Positions 23,528 through 34,700 of a stretch of 64,000 bases of DNA are shown in pieces. The DNA is from Catonia carolina (taxonomy: Eukaryota; Arthropoda; Insecta; Hemiptera; Achilidae). The stretch's first letter is position 1. Every line of letters begins with the position of its first letter. The notes under the pieces are model-generated. The model was not told the DNA's origin. It saw only the letters and a list, made by a program, of their open reading frames with translations, and searched no databases. The position numbers and the translations under genes were made by a program. The stretch is taken from NCBI GenBank assembly GCA_035578175.1, contig JAQMRL010000003.1, positions 88,762,469 to 88,826,468 on the forward strand. Reading direction: 5' to 3'.

Positions 23528-24299
23528 TAATGTCATAATTTCACATTTTTAAGGGTTGAAACTTTTGGTTGGACGTTGATGAATTAGTTACTCAGTAGTT
23601 ATTGTAGAAAAGAATACAATTGTAATTAAATGTTTTGTTTTGTTTTGAGTATTATTGGAGAAGACCAAATAGGTTTTCCGTAAATAAAGAATTAAGGCTT
23701 TGCTACACCTAAACTACTTCACTCAGTTAAGTGTAGAAATAGTGATACTACTTGTAACCCTTCCTTTCTTTCATTACTCATTTTTCTTCTAAGATTGCGT
23801 GAAGAACAGACATGAGGAGGCGCTTCTTTTTTCCCGTTTCCCTTAATCAAAAGTTTCATTCATCTGCCATCTCTCATTCCTACACGCGCTCAAATGACAT
23901 AAGACATTCTTCTTAGTGGACATTTTTTTTTCTTTAAAGTTATGAACTTTTATTTCACCACAATTTCTTAAATGTAAAGCCTGAAATATTATCTACGTAT
24001 AACAAGTGAAAATACATTTTTACAATTTATTTCATATAGTGACTTTTGGCTTATCATACAGAATCTTATCGTCAGAATAGAAAAGAATTCTCCTAGGTAA
24101 AAAAAAATGCTGTAGTATTATTTATATAAATTGTTCGTCTATTCAGTGAAGTTTCAGATTCAGGAAATTAAACCCTATATGGTTGACAAAGCGCTCAAAC
24201 CCTCGAAATGTAAAACAATATTTTTTAGTTTGATGAAATAGTACAAATTTTCTCATGGAATTATTTATTTTAGGTAAACTATCGTTTGAAGGCCTCTGT
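23528..24299. other. Unassigned AT-rich stretch
   Basis: Nothing recognised. Confidence 0.5.
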
Positions 24300-24625
24300 T
24301 ATAGAGTTTCACATTGTGAAGAGTTATCTACATCAAAAATTATTAGTGCAGGCGTTCCGTAAGGTGCTATACTCTCCCCTCTCTATTATTTTCGGAGAGA
24401 ATTTCAATTTGAATTAAAAAAAAGAAAATTCACTCTCCAACCTGAATTTTCTTTTTTGATTTTTTTGAATTTTCTTTTTATATGCCTACCAAAATCACCG
24501 TAGGTATGGGTCAGCAGTTTCTCAAAAAATGTGGGTAAAATACCTCGGATTATGGCTTGATTGAAGACTAATATGAAACAAGCAAACAATAAATATAAAT
24601 TACTATCTAACAACAGGCTCAAACA
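24300..24625 (+). pseudogene. Jockey-like LINE RT fragments
   Basis: Around 24325-24395 the plus strand reads SKIISAGVP, a stop, then GAILSPL, the RT block 'AGVPQGSVLSPLLYN' that precedes the catalytic YADD. At about 24510-24610 another frame reads KKMWVKYLGLWLD and, shifted, NNRLKQL, which correspond to the VKYLG..LD and RL..L blocks after the RT core. The catalytic YADD segment between them is gone, replaced by low-complexity DNA. This is an internally deleted, multiply frameshifted relic. Confidence 0.65.
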
Positions 24626-25549
24626 ACTTTTCTGCTTTCGGCAATCTCTATTGCGTTTTCAAGTATAACAAAATAAATTGTGGTATATGCATCAATAGCT
24701 ACAACATCTAATTTTAACTTACTAACTCCAGACATTTAGTACAGCAGCAAAATGTTACATCGACAAAATTCAGGCCTTCCAATAAAAATTTCTGATAAAC
24801 ACAATAGGAGCTCCTACTTTATGTCTCAAGTGCAAAAATACGTAATGTTATTAAGACGACTTGTACAGAATGTAACCAAAAATATGTACACTAGATATTA
24901 TACACAGGCTGATGACCTGAGCAGCAACATCATAAATCATAAATAGAGTAACATAAATTTTACCTTTGGCAACGTGTCATCCTACATTATTCGCAGATGG
25001 CCGTGTCAGATGAGTTACCTTTAATCGATTTTGTAAATTGATAAAACTTCTCCATTCCTAATTCGATGTAGCACAGCCAATTGGCATCACAAAAAAACTA
25101 ATTTCCATTGCAGTTATTATACCTTTAAATCTTGGTTGGAGAGTCAAAACCTCTCAGTCATTAATTGAGAAGCTTCCAATTAAAGGATGGAAGATTCTTT
25201 TCATAACGCCACATGGTAAGTGATCAACCCACAAAACAGGAAGTAACATTATTAGCCCAACCTCTGCCAACTTTTTCCAAAATATCATTGTTTGTTGTAA
25301 GAACTGACATTAAAAGTGTGTCAAACTATTAATAGTCGAGTCCTGATTCAATGACCCCCTTGTCGGATTGTGTATTGTGTGTGTTGTGACAATAAATCTT
25401 TTTGTCTTTAATTTTTATTACGGTACTGAACATTGAGCTGCAGGGTTTCCATATAAATGGTATTTAAATGGCGGTGTGGAAATTTACTTTAAGGAGAAGA
25501 GGTACCTAATGGTACATTCTCCTTTACTTCTCCTTTACTACGGGTGTTG
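24626..25549. other. Unassigned stretch
   Basis: A 64-codon plus ORF (24752-24946) resembles nothing I know. GACAATAAATCTTTTTGTC near 25390-25410 includes an AATAAA but there is no gene upstream to support a 3' end. Confidence 0.4.
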
Positions 25550-26066
25550 TCCGTTATTCAGACCTAGTGGTCTCTACTCCATTTTTGCTTTAGACGTCGT
25601 ATAGCTGGAAAGTTCCTTGTAACGAGATCATTGGTTAGTTGGTTTGGATGTTCATCTAGTCATTCGTGAAATTTACTGTAGAAGGACGCTTAGGATAGTT
25701 TCTTTACTGTCGGAATTTTGAAAACATCGTAGAGGGTTTTATCGCTTACATAAAAAGGAGCGCTAGAAGCAAGTCTTAAGAATTTTGATTGAAAGGCCTG
25801 GATCCACTTTAAGTTACTCTCTGTTGCTACTCCAAAGAGCTGGACAACATAAGTTCAGATTGGTCTCAAAAGAGCTTTGTATTTTAAATTTTGGAACGGA
25901 AGTTTAATTTTTATCAAGGGTTAATAAGCAGAAGAGTAGCTTCTGGCGGCGGTTAAGTTCTAAACGTTTTCTACGCAGATGATGCTTCCAAGTTACTCGC
26001 CTGTCAAGCCATAAGCTAAGATGTCGCACTACTTTGACCTGAGGGATATGAATGTTATTCAGCATG
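25550..26066 (-). pseudogene. Jockey-like ORF2 C-terminal third, degraded
   Basis: Read from 26066 downward, frames give ITFISLRSK, a region corresponding to LTGE*LGS (LTWK-like), a LPFQNLKYKALLRPI block, TYVVQLFGVATESNLKWIQ, then FQSKFLRLASSAPFYVSDK and IRRLKQKWSRD. The order L.W..RLLLYK...P.W.YG..LWG.A..S....IQ.FQSK.LR.I..APW.V.N matches the thumb and C-terminal region of jockey-clade ORF2. Several stops and frameshifts interrupt it. The same C-terminal region is preserved open at 40691-40971. Confidence 0.85.
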
Positions 26067-26642
26067 GAGTAATAATGTAAAACATAAACTTGATGATGGG
26101 ACTAAATTAAATAATTTTTGTAACTTTCAATTGAATTTAATACATTGTTGTTTTATTTTGTTGTAAATGTATATTTACAAGAATTAAAATTTAAAAAGAA
26201 AGAAATAAACAATGTTTCAAACGAAATATACAATAATAAAATGGATCTATATTTTTATGTTTAACCCAAAATGAGTTTGAATATTTAAACTTCCTAATAA
26301 TTTTCTTGTAATACAAACCTAATGTGAAACATTTAATATATAGGCCTACTCTATACATTTTGCCAGTCTTTCAACATGTTTTAACCGACCTCTTTTGTGT
26401 ATTCTTAATTTTGCTAGCCTATGTTAATACCCTACCTCACGCTTACTTCATTAGTCCTTTCTGCCTCAGTTAATAACAAACTGCCTGTTAAAGCGTTGTT
26501 TTTATAAGCCTTTATTTTCTAATTATTTACTCAGATTCGGTGGATTATTTTATAATTTTACTCATTCATTTCATTATTTATTCAGAGATTAAATCTTTCT
26601 CGGTATATTTGTTTTGAAATAATTTAAATAAATTTAAGTATA
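26067..26642. other. Unassigned AT-rich stretch
   Basis: Nothing recognised. The end (26636-26642, AAGTATA) is the left target duplication of the next element. Confidence 0.5.
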
Positions 26643-27386
26643 AACCCACCGGGTTGGTCTACAGGCAAATTCGTCGCCGCGAGTCAGCTGTTTAACGGCT
26701 GATTTTCGGAGACGAAGGTTCCTGGTTCAAATCCTATAAAAGGTAGTTACTTTTGTACGGATTTGAATATTGCTTGAGCCCCAGCTCCGTGTAGTTGGAA
26801 GGAATGTGGTGCGTTTTTATAGCAACGGGAGAATGAATGAGTCAGTAGTGTTTCACAGCTGATGCATTCGTAGTGGTAGCGAGTAATAATTACTGGACTA
26901 AAAAATATTCTTATCATCCGGCGCATTAATTTAACAAATACCTACTAAGTTATTAACTTGGTCGGATTTATAATATTTGATTTACCAGTTTATATCAAAA
27001 TATGTAAATAAATAAATAAATGCAATAAATAGGCTATAAAAAAATATGTTAAATACGGAAAGTTTGAAAACGAATGTTTTGTATCAGAGTAATACAAGAA
27101 TCGTTCTCCCAGCAAGCATCACTCATTCATTATACCTCACCCGTACCCTTCACCCCGCAACTACACGGAGCTTGGAACCGCACAATACTAGACAGTCGTT
27201 ACCGGTATACTTCGATAGGTGGAGTTCAATTAACCATACTCGCTTAGTAATAGTCAGCCTGGGTCTGTACAAGACTACATCTCATTTACACGTCATGCAC
27301 ATCATCTTTATCTCATTGGGTCATGGGGGTTGCTTGTTGTTCTGAATTGAACAGATTGCAACGTACAAACATTAGGAATTGAAAAG
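26643..27386 (+). mobile_element. tRNA-derived SINE (family C), copy 2, interrupted
   Basis: The head (26643-26769) has GTTGGTCTACAGGCAAATT as A-box region and GGTTCCTGGTTCAAATCC as B-box. The tail half (27188-27386) matches copy 1 through the final A/G-rich end. AAGTATA flanks it on both sides (26636-26642 and 27387-27393). A foreign insertion of about 415 bases separates the halves. Confidence 0.85.
26770..27184. mobile_element. Inverted-repeat insertion nested in the SINE
   Basis: Copy 1 of the SINE lacks this segment, which proves it is an insertion. Near its ends AGCTCCGTGTAGTTG (26783-26797) is repeated inverted at 27158-27172 without a mismatch, and AATGAATGAGT (26832-26842) is inverted at 27121-27131. 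AATA occurs at both junctions (26766-26769 and 27184-27187), a possible short target duplication. No transposase is present. The 99-codon plus ORF at 27046-27345 merely crosses the junction. Confidence 0.75.
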
Positions 27387-27393
27387 AAGTATA

Positions 27394-27800
27394 TGGTGAA
27401 ATTTTAGTTTTCTTCTTCTCTTTACGTTGTCTAGCCTGTTCCGGTACCAAAATGTTTTATTAGCAATTTGTAAATAAAATAAATTACTCCTAAAAAAGAA
27501 TCCCAAGTTTAAGAGGTCTTTCCAAGCTTCTTGTTTCCTCAGGTCCGTGTTCCAGAACCTATTTTGGAATTCTATCTTCCTTCAATCTTTGAAGATGCCT
27601 CTACCATTTATTGCGTTGAATGATTCTCTCTTTTACATTCACTGTCTGTAACACTTTCTTTATATCACAATTTCAAATCCTCTCTTCCCTCGTACAACCT
27701 TTTATTGTAGCGTATGATACTAACTGCCCGACCCGGCTTTAATCAGTATAATTTTGTTTTATTTCAATAACTTTTAAGTTAGGGTTATGGAAAATCTTTT
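27394..27800. other. Unassigned stretch
   Basis: Nothing recognised. Confidence 0.4.
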
Positions 27801-28190
27801 CATCATAATAATCGACCTATTAGTTTGAGATTTTTAAAAATTAGGGGTTTAGGTTTGAATACACTTTTCAACCCCTTAGGAGCACATTTAGGAAATTGTT
27901 AAGGAATCATTTTTCGGTAACACTTCCACCGAGTTTTAGCCATCTACTTCGACCGGAACGTAATACACAAAAATATTACTGTAAGGATTAAACACAGTTT
28001 TCACCCCTTTACAGTACATTTTTGAAATCGTTGATGTGTAATTTTTTTAGCGTGACTAAACCTAACATCTTCAAATTTCAGCCATCTAACTCTGTAAATA
28101 AAAATATTGGGTTAAGGGTTGGACACACTTTTCACCTTTTTATGGGTAGCCTACATTTTGAAATTTGTTAAGGGGCTATTTATTTGAGGT
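27800..28190. repeat. Degenerate tandem repeat, about 132 bp x 3
   Basis: The motif ACACTTTTCAACCCC and its variants recurs at 27861, 27994 and 28125, spacings of 133 and 131 bases. Each is followed by a GGnACATTTnGAAAT-type block, and two are preceded by TCAGCCATCTA/TTAGCCATCTA. The units are heavily diverged, so the array is old. Confidence 0.7.
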
Positions 28191-28580
28191 GCGCTGTAAA
28201 TAACATCACCAGAATTCGAAAAAATTGTGTGTTGTTAAAATAAATTTTACAAAATTTTCTTTATTGTGCAGAATTATTCTATAATATGCGATACCGAACG
28301 AAAACTATTTCTTGTATAAAATTCTAAAAGCCAATTTGCTACTAAATCAATAATCTATTTAAGTGCTTTAAAATGTTCTGTAGAAGTACATAATAAAGAA
28401 TATTGCAATCCATCAAAATTTGATGGTTGTTTTTGTAACAAATAATCTTCAATTTTTCTTAAAATTACTACTACCGTGTAGTCTATCCAACAGAAAAATT
28501 CTCAATGTAATTAATAATACTCGTATTTGGTTTGATACGGAAATAAATATTATTAAAAAATTATTTTAAGGGTAATAATA
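28191..28580. other. Unassigned AT-rich stretch
   Basis: Nothing recognised. It ends with the TA target site of the mariner element. Confidence 0.5.
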
Positions 28581-29502
28581 CGAGGTGTAATTAAATAACG
28601 AGACTGACGTAAAAAATTTAATTTTAATTTTATCCATAATCACTTATTGTCACCTTCAATATACACTCCTTCTCTATCCCTTCAACGCTCCATGCGAATT
28701 TCCCATTGTTGGAAACAGTGCTGGAAGTCATCTTGTGTCAGCTCCTTCAGGAGACGTGCCGCTTTCTCTTTTACACCACAGACTCAAATCTTGTCCCTTT
28801 TAATGCAGATTTTACCAACTGGAACAGGTAGAAGATAATAATATGTGATGAAACGTGGCTTTTTTACTTATGATCCGGAAATGAAGCGCCAATCCATGCA
28901 CTGGAAGAGCCGAACTTCACCGATAGCCAAAAGAAACTCGAATGAGCAAGTCAAAATTTAAAGCAAGATGATTGTTTTTTTTTGATATCCTTGGGATTGT
29001 GTACCTTCACTAGGTTCCTGAAGATCAAACAATTAATCAATATTACTACCTTGAGGTACTTTCTAAACTACGTCAAAGAGTAAAGAAAAAACGCCCCGAA
29101 ATGTGGAAGGACAAATCATGGGTTCTCCACCAAGACAATGCGCCAGCTCATTCCGCGTTATCTGTTAAGAGGTTTCTAGCCAAGTACAGTATCTCAGTGT
29201 TAGAACATCCACCTTATTCACAAGATTTTGCACCATGTGACTTCTAACTGTTCCCTAAGGTGAAATCTGAATTAAAAGGGATAAGATTTGAGTACGTGGA
29301 AGCTGTAAAAGAGAAAGCGGCACCTGTACTGAAGGAGCTGACAAAAGATGACTTCCAGCACTGCTTCGAACAATGGAAAATTCGCATGTAGCGTTGTAGG
29401 GATAGAGAAGGAGTGTATATTGAAGGTGATAATAAGTGATTATGTCAAATAAAAATAAAATTGTTTGCAACGTCAGTTTCCTTATTTAATAGCCACACCT
29501 CG
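28581..29502 (+). mobile_element. Rearranged mariner element with two inverted 3' halves
   Basis: The element is bounded by CGAGGTGT ends and flanking TA (28579-28580 and 29503-29504). The left 254 bases (28581-28834) are not a normal mariner 5' end but an inverted copy of the right 262 bases (29241-29502), including the final transposase codons and 3' untranslated region. The central part encodes the second half of a mariner transposase. The N-terminal half is missing. Confidence 0.9.
28837..29391 (+). pseudogene. Mariner transposase, C-terminal half (DD34D), broken
   Basis: It starts at the ICDETW block, which contains the first catalytic aspartate, and continues through KRQSMHWKS. VLHQDNAPAHSA has the second aspartate, followed by PPYSQDFAPCDF with the third. 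There are 34 residues between the second and third aspartates, the mariner spacing. The frame ends in QWKIRM and a stop at 29389-29391. A one-base slip after ETWLF, a run of extra T near 28975 and stops before QLFPKV-like residues kill it. The helix-turn-helix DNA-binding N-terminus was lost in the rearrangement. Confidence 0.9.
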
Positions 29503-29504
29503 TA

Positions 29505-30038
29505 TTAATTTAATTATCCTTATATACTTATCGTCATGTTACTACAAATTTGATAGATGTAAGGTTATCAAAGAGATGATTCAAAGTAAAAAAATGTATG
29601 CTAAGGTAAACATGGGATCAAGGGTTTAATGTTTATGATTTAAGTTATATTGATTTATGAGGTTGAAAGGTGTATCTTCTCAGATTTAACATGAATAACG
29701 AGGGTACGTTATAACGAAAGGGGTGTTTGACTTTCTATATACCAAAAAGGAAATGATACGAAGCTGAACCTCCCACATTTCTCTTTAAAAATATCTTCTA
29801 TGCTAATATCCTAAACTCACACCATCCACTTCTTTTATTTTCCATGTTTATTTTATATTTTCGTATTTATTATTTGAAGTTTTGATTTATTTTGTAATCG
29901 ATATTAATACTTACATGTTATATATATTGTAGTAATTTTATCTATTTAAAAATCCGGGCTATCATAGAACAAAATTAGTATTTCTTATATGTTTATTTTT
30001 AATACGCTAAAAGTTTTCCCTACAACCTTAAAAAATAA
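29505..30038. other. Unassigned AT-rich stretch
   Basis: Nothing recognised. Confidence 0.5.
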
Positions 30039-30051
30039 CTTGAAAGAATAA

Positions 30052-30227
30052 TTTTTTTTATCCGAGGCGGAGAGAAAAACTCATGTTCATTCCCTCACCA
30101 TGGAGGAAGTAGTGTTGAACTCAATTGAGGCGTCCTCGTCCAGCCCTAAGGAGGCCGCAACCGCCTTACCAACCAAAAACCCGCCGCCTGACTATTCGAT
30201 CCGATATCAGCAAACAACTCTCCACCT
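30052..30227 (-). mobile_element. R1-like retrotransposon, 3' fragment, copy 3
   Basis: Only the last part of the 3' untranslated region (matching copies 1 and 2 around AACCCGCCGCCTG and CATGGAGGAAGTAGTGTTG) and the A-tail (T run on plus strand) remain. CTTGAAAGAATAA (30039-30051) and CTTGAAAGATTAA (30228-30240) flank it, a 13-bp target duplication with one change. Confidence 0.9.
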
Positions 30228-30240
30228 CTTGAAAGATTAA

Positions 30241-30536
30241 TTATGCTAATGAAAATGACAAACACAGAAAAATTGCTGCAACAGTCTAATTGTAACTGTG
30301 TTTTTCTTACGAAGATGGTGAACAATTTTACCAAAAATTATAGACCGTAATCTTATCATCAGCCGGATAAAAATCATTGACTAACTAGAACAGGTAGATT
30401 AATAAAAATAATAATAATAGATTTTTATGCTAATAGACCTACGTGAGTTTTTAAGTAAAAATAATTATACGTATTTAAGAAAGATGAAAATGCTGAAAAC
30501 AATTTAGACCTTTTTTTAGATTAGCATTTTAAGTCT
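30241..30536. other. Unassigned spacer
   Basis: Nothing recognised. Confidence 0.4.
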
Positions 30537-30694
30537 CATGAGCATCTTGGTTATTAGCCACTTCTTTGGATAGTCGTAGGAAGAATGAAATATTGGGTTT
30601 GGGCAAGTAATATTTCCAGATCCAAGTCGGGAATCAACCCGGAACCTTTCGCTTGGTAGTCCAGTGTGCTAACCGCTACGCTACGGAAGGGGCC
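30537..30694 (-). mobile_element. tRNA-derived SINE (family D)
   Basis: On the minus strand, CGTAGCGTAGCGGTTAGCAC forms the A-box region and AGGTTCCGGGTTGATTCCC the B-box region, about 40 bases apart. The tail has GTGGCTAATAACCAAGATG, the family D terminal motif. It has the A- and B-boxes of a tRNA gene but no acceptor-stem pairing was confirmed, and it continues into a shared non-tRNA tail, so it is a SINE and not a tRNA gene. Confidence 0.8.
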
Positions 30695-31137
30695 TTGTTT
30701 ACTCTTTTAATTAAGGCTTCTAATTAAGGCCTTCTTTTACTCATCACGTAATATAATACATATTATGACAAAATTTAGGGTAGGAAATTGACAGGTTACG
30801 CTACAGCACGGAAAGGAGAAAGGAAACTGATAAGGTACTGCTTGGAGTGACCAAGGGAAATTGCACAAAACCTTGAACAGGCCAGCCAAATATTAAACTG
30901 AAAGTAATTGACGGGAAATTACCGTTTAGCATTTAACAGAAATATGTTTATTTGTGAACATAAATTTCAATAAGTTTAGACATAAATTTTTACCAAACGG
31001 TCATTTGATACTCAACTGAAAAAATATGAAATAAACCTAATTTTTTATAACTTATGTACAAAGGTAGCTTACTAAAAAAAAATAAAAAATAAGAAGAGAT
31101 AAAGCAATAATAGCTGACAAAGTTGCTTACTTTTAGT

Positions 31138-31263
31138 TCAGTCAACATCTTGGTCATTAGCGACTACCGTAGGATAAGTCTTATGTAAAGTGTACTAATT
31201 TTCGGACCCTAGCCAGTGATCGAATCCAAAACCATTCGTTTTGTAGTCCAGCGGTCAAGTAGC
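31138..31263 (-). mobile_element. tRNA-derived SINE (family D), partial
   Basis: On the minus strand CGCTGGACTACAAAACG and TTTTGGATTCGATCACTGGC (B-box) lead into the family D body and the tail GTCGCTAATGACCAAGATG. The A-box half is truncated at about 31263. Confidence 0.75.
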
Positions 31264-32463
31264 TTCCTTTAATTTATTTTTTTTTGGTAACTGCATCCAG
31301 GAGACTCCAAAAGGCAGTATTGGGCATGACAATATAGAAATTGAAAAGCCTATTGACACTATGTTAAATTCATTATTTAGAAATAATTTAATACCTTTTT
31401 ATTATTACTATTCACTAACTTGCTTCAATAAGCTTGCCATTTAATAATTTTCACCAAATATTACACAATTTACCTTAGAATTTACTTAGAAATTTATTTT
31501 TAAAACAAAATCTATTTAGAAAGGTACTCTTGTACAATGTAAAATGTTTCATTAATTAATTTTAAATACTTTTAGCTTTTTTAAAACAGAAATAAAGATT
31601 ACCACAACTTTTAAAGGTTGTGGTAATTTATTGATGTATTTTATACTTGCATAATTAGATTTTTATTCAAGAATTTAGTGTTGTAATAATCAATTTTGTT
31701 TCTTTTGTTGTGATTATGGTCTCTAAAAAGTTTATGTAAAAGGTTTGCGGTATATAGTATATTATCAATTATTTAAAAATGTACAAAGAAACTGTAAGAA
31801 ATCGAAACTTCTTAAATAATGTTCTGAATGAGGTTAGGTGGTTTGCGCCCAGCGTACACCTAATTGATTTTTTTCTGAATTAAAGAATTCTTTCAATATT
31901 AACCCGTGAAGAAGAACCCAACACTAATGAACGACACAGGATTTAAAATTTTTAATTGTATTAGAGACAAAAATTTTATTAGTACAAACTCACTGTGTGA
32001 ACATGTAGTCCAGCACGAGATACATTATGCTGAGTTTTTTTCAGAAACTGATTTCAGCTGTTATTAAGTAATTCATTCAATCAAGTAACAATAGTAGGAC
32101 AACTCGTATCTTTTTGAAGTTGATATAGTGTAAAGGCTCTTCTCGGAAATTGAAACCGGAATCTTTGGCGTAGCAAAAAAATACGTAATTTTTCTGTTTT
32201 TTTCAGGCTCTTTGACATGTTAGCACTAATACAAACAAATACTTGAAAGGGTTGGTAAATAAACTTGAAAAGAAAAAAGTAAAAAAAAGGTGAAGGATCA
32301 CAAATTAAAATGAGTGGAAAAATGCCAGCTTACTAGCTAACACAGCTATGTAGGAGGCCACTGAGTTCATTGTAACTTATATTTTATATTTATACAATCT
32401 TATGCTACAGGTTTATTTCAAATATATTAAATACATAACAAACATCAAAACACCCATCGTCCC
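31264..32463. other. Unassigned AT-rich stretch
   Basis: A small inverted repeat, ACCACAACTTTTAAAGGTTGTGG, sits at about 31600-31623. Nothing else is recognised. Confidence 0.4.
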
Positions 32464-33180
32464 TACTTGAAGACACAATTTGGAGAATTTGGAAAAGTTG
32501 GTAGCTTCAAGTACCTCGGAGAGATATTACACCTGAAGAGACCAGCAAAAAGGAAGCTAACAACAGCAGACGATGATAAATGGCCGGTGCACTCCGAGAA
32601 ACTCACCACTTGTATAAAAAGAAAGAACTTTCAAGACAAGCCAAGATTAGACTTTATAATACTTTGGTAAAACCTATGTATCTACGAGTGAGTGCCTTAG
32701 AATGATCGGGAAGGCTGGTCTAAGAGAAACAGAGAAATTTGAGAGGAAGATCCTCGCAAGATGGGAATGAGTCCGAAGGTAGTAGACGGACAATACAGGT
32801 TATAATGACGTGAAGAACTGTACACGAAAAATTAACGATTAATGGAAACGATTAGAAAAATAAAACTAAAATTCTACGGGCACCTTTATAGAACGGTTGA
32901 CAAAACAAGTTAAGACACTAAACAATATCCCTAAGGTATTGAAAAAATGGTTCAATTAAGTCAGAAAGGATAGAGAGAATACCGGAATAAAGCGAGAAAA
33001 CTTAATGAACCGAACAAAATTCAGATATCGAATTACGGACGTTAAGAGCTTCCATGAAGAGCAAAATGAGAACACCGGTTGGATAGAAGAAAGGGAAAAT
33101 GCCTACAGTGAACGAATACTGAGAATGTGGGCTGCAAAAAGAGCTTCCAGAAACGTTTAAAGTCACCTTACGTGGTATAA
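32464..33180 (+). pseudogene. RTE-like LINE ORF2 3' end, broken
   Basis: It opens FKYLGEILHLKRPAKRKLT (32490 onward), continues with a KNFQDKPRLDFIIL block, a shifted EKFERKILARW-like block, an IRKIKLKFYGHLYR-like block at about 32850-32900, and ends with the ERILRMWAAKRASRNV region before 33160. This is the full order of the post-RT and C-terminal region of the insect RTE-type endonuclease-reverse transcriptase. Many frameshifts and stops exist. It is longer than the minus copy at 1786-2365 and aligns with all of it. Confidence 0.85.
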
Positions 33181-34522
33181 AATACGAAAAAGAAATCTGA
33201 TGCTAGGTTATGAATCATTGAATCATTTTTCCTAGGATTATGATTTTATAGTACAATATTGCAACTAAAAATCTAAACCTTTTCTTTTCTTCACAAAAAT
33301 TTAATGTGCTGTCTGTAAGATTATAATAGAGTATAAATAATAAAAACTACGCATTGTATTTTTCTTGACAACATATTAAATTATATTGCCTTAAGAAGAA
33401 AAGTGAATTTTTTATCGCGCTTCTATTTCTATCACTATCAGTTATTTACAGTGGATCTGTAAAATGTTGTCGATAATATTTATTTTATTTAACGGAATGA
33501 TCAGAAGAACTACAGTAGATAACACTTTTTAAAGGCTTAATAAAACGTAGTATTTCCTTTGTTTATTTTTTCTAAGCTTAGTAACTTATCAAGCTCAAGC
33601 TAAGCTACTCTAATTCTAAGTTCTGTTTGTTCTTTTTTGGTATTTTTAACTTGTACATTCTTTATTAGACCAATAATAATTTTTATTAATTTTTTACAAT
33701 TTGTCATAAATCTTGCACTATTTTCATTTTCACAACAGCTAATATTAGTTTTCTGTATTGTAGTAAAAGTAATAAATTTTAGTTATTCTGTTATTACAGG
33801 TTATTAAATGGAAGAAAACGACGTGGGGTATATTGCGTTTAAAATCTGAATTTACGATTTGTACTTCACTTATATTGATTTCCTGCTACCTTTATTTTCA
33901 TCCAGTAAATTCTTGGTGAGTAAAATTATGTTTTCTCTCTCACTTTATATTTATTTTGCTAATTTTGTTCACTTTCTCGCACCTCAGTACTAATTAAAAT
34001 GGAAAAGTAATGTAGAATTTGCAAAAAATTGCTTGATATTTTAAGACAATTTAATTTTTGTGTTTTATCTTCTTTTCTTGTTATATTTTCTTCTATTCTT
34101 GTGTTATGTCTTCTAATCTATTGAACAAAAATTTCGAATGAATAGAATCTTGTTGAAAATTTATTAAGAAAAAGTTAGGCATCTAGCTTCAAAATTACAA
34201 GTATTTTCATTTGGTAAAGGTTGTTACGAATTTCTAAAAAATGTTCTAAAGGTTTAAAATATTTTTTTGGGTTTAACTACTTGTTTTATAATTAGATTCC
34301 GCAATTTTTGCCTTGTGTATCTCGTGGGACATTATAAGCCTTAGCATGCTTATGACAATGGATCTCCCCGGAGGCAGATTCCATGATCCCCGTTTTTCTG
34401 TTTTTCACTTAAACCATCTGCGAAATTTTACCTTCGTAATCTTTTAAAATTTTTAATATTTTAATATTTTTAATATTTTATTTGGTAAAATTACGTATCA
34501 AAAATATTATTATAACATTGTG
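33181..34522. other. Unassigned AT-rich stretch
   Basis: A GC-richer island near 34340-34400 (GATCTCCCCGGAGGCAGATT) is unexplained. No gene is recognised. Confidence 0.4.
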
Positions 34523-34700
34523 ACCGCCTCCACAGCGTAGTGATAGCGTAGCGCTCTAGCCTACAAAGTGGAGGTCCTGGGTTCGATTCCCGGCTGGGGT
34601 CTGGAAATTTTAACACGTTAAAACCCATCGGTACAATACGGAAACCCACTGTAGTCGCCAATGACCCAAGCTGTTAATCCAACTATAAATAAACTAAAAA
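34523..34700 (+). mobile_element. tRNA-derived SINE (family D), well preserved
   Basis: The head has GCGTAGTGATAGCGTAGCGC (A-box region) and GGTCCTGGGTTCGATTCCC (B-box). The body then leads to GTCGCCAATGACCCAAGCTG and an A-rich end CTATAAATAAACTAAAAATA. This is the clearest forward-oriented copy and a good reference for the family. Confidence 0.85.

Noticed and set aside
28647..28838. 63-codon plus ORF at the left of the mariner
   Set aside because: It is the antisense of the transposase C-terminus, present because the 3' end is duplicated in inverted orientation.
34523..34620. tRNA gene, from clear A- and B-boxes
   Set aside because: Acceptor-stem pairing is not evident and the same tail follows several such heads, so it is a SINE.
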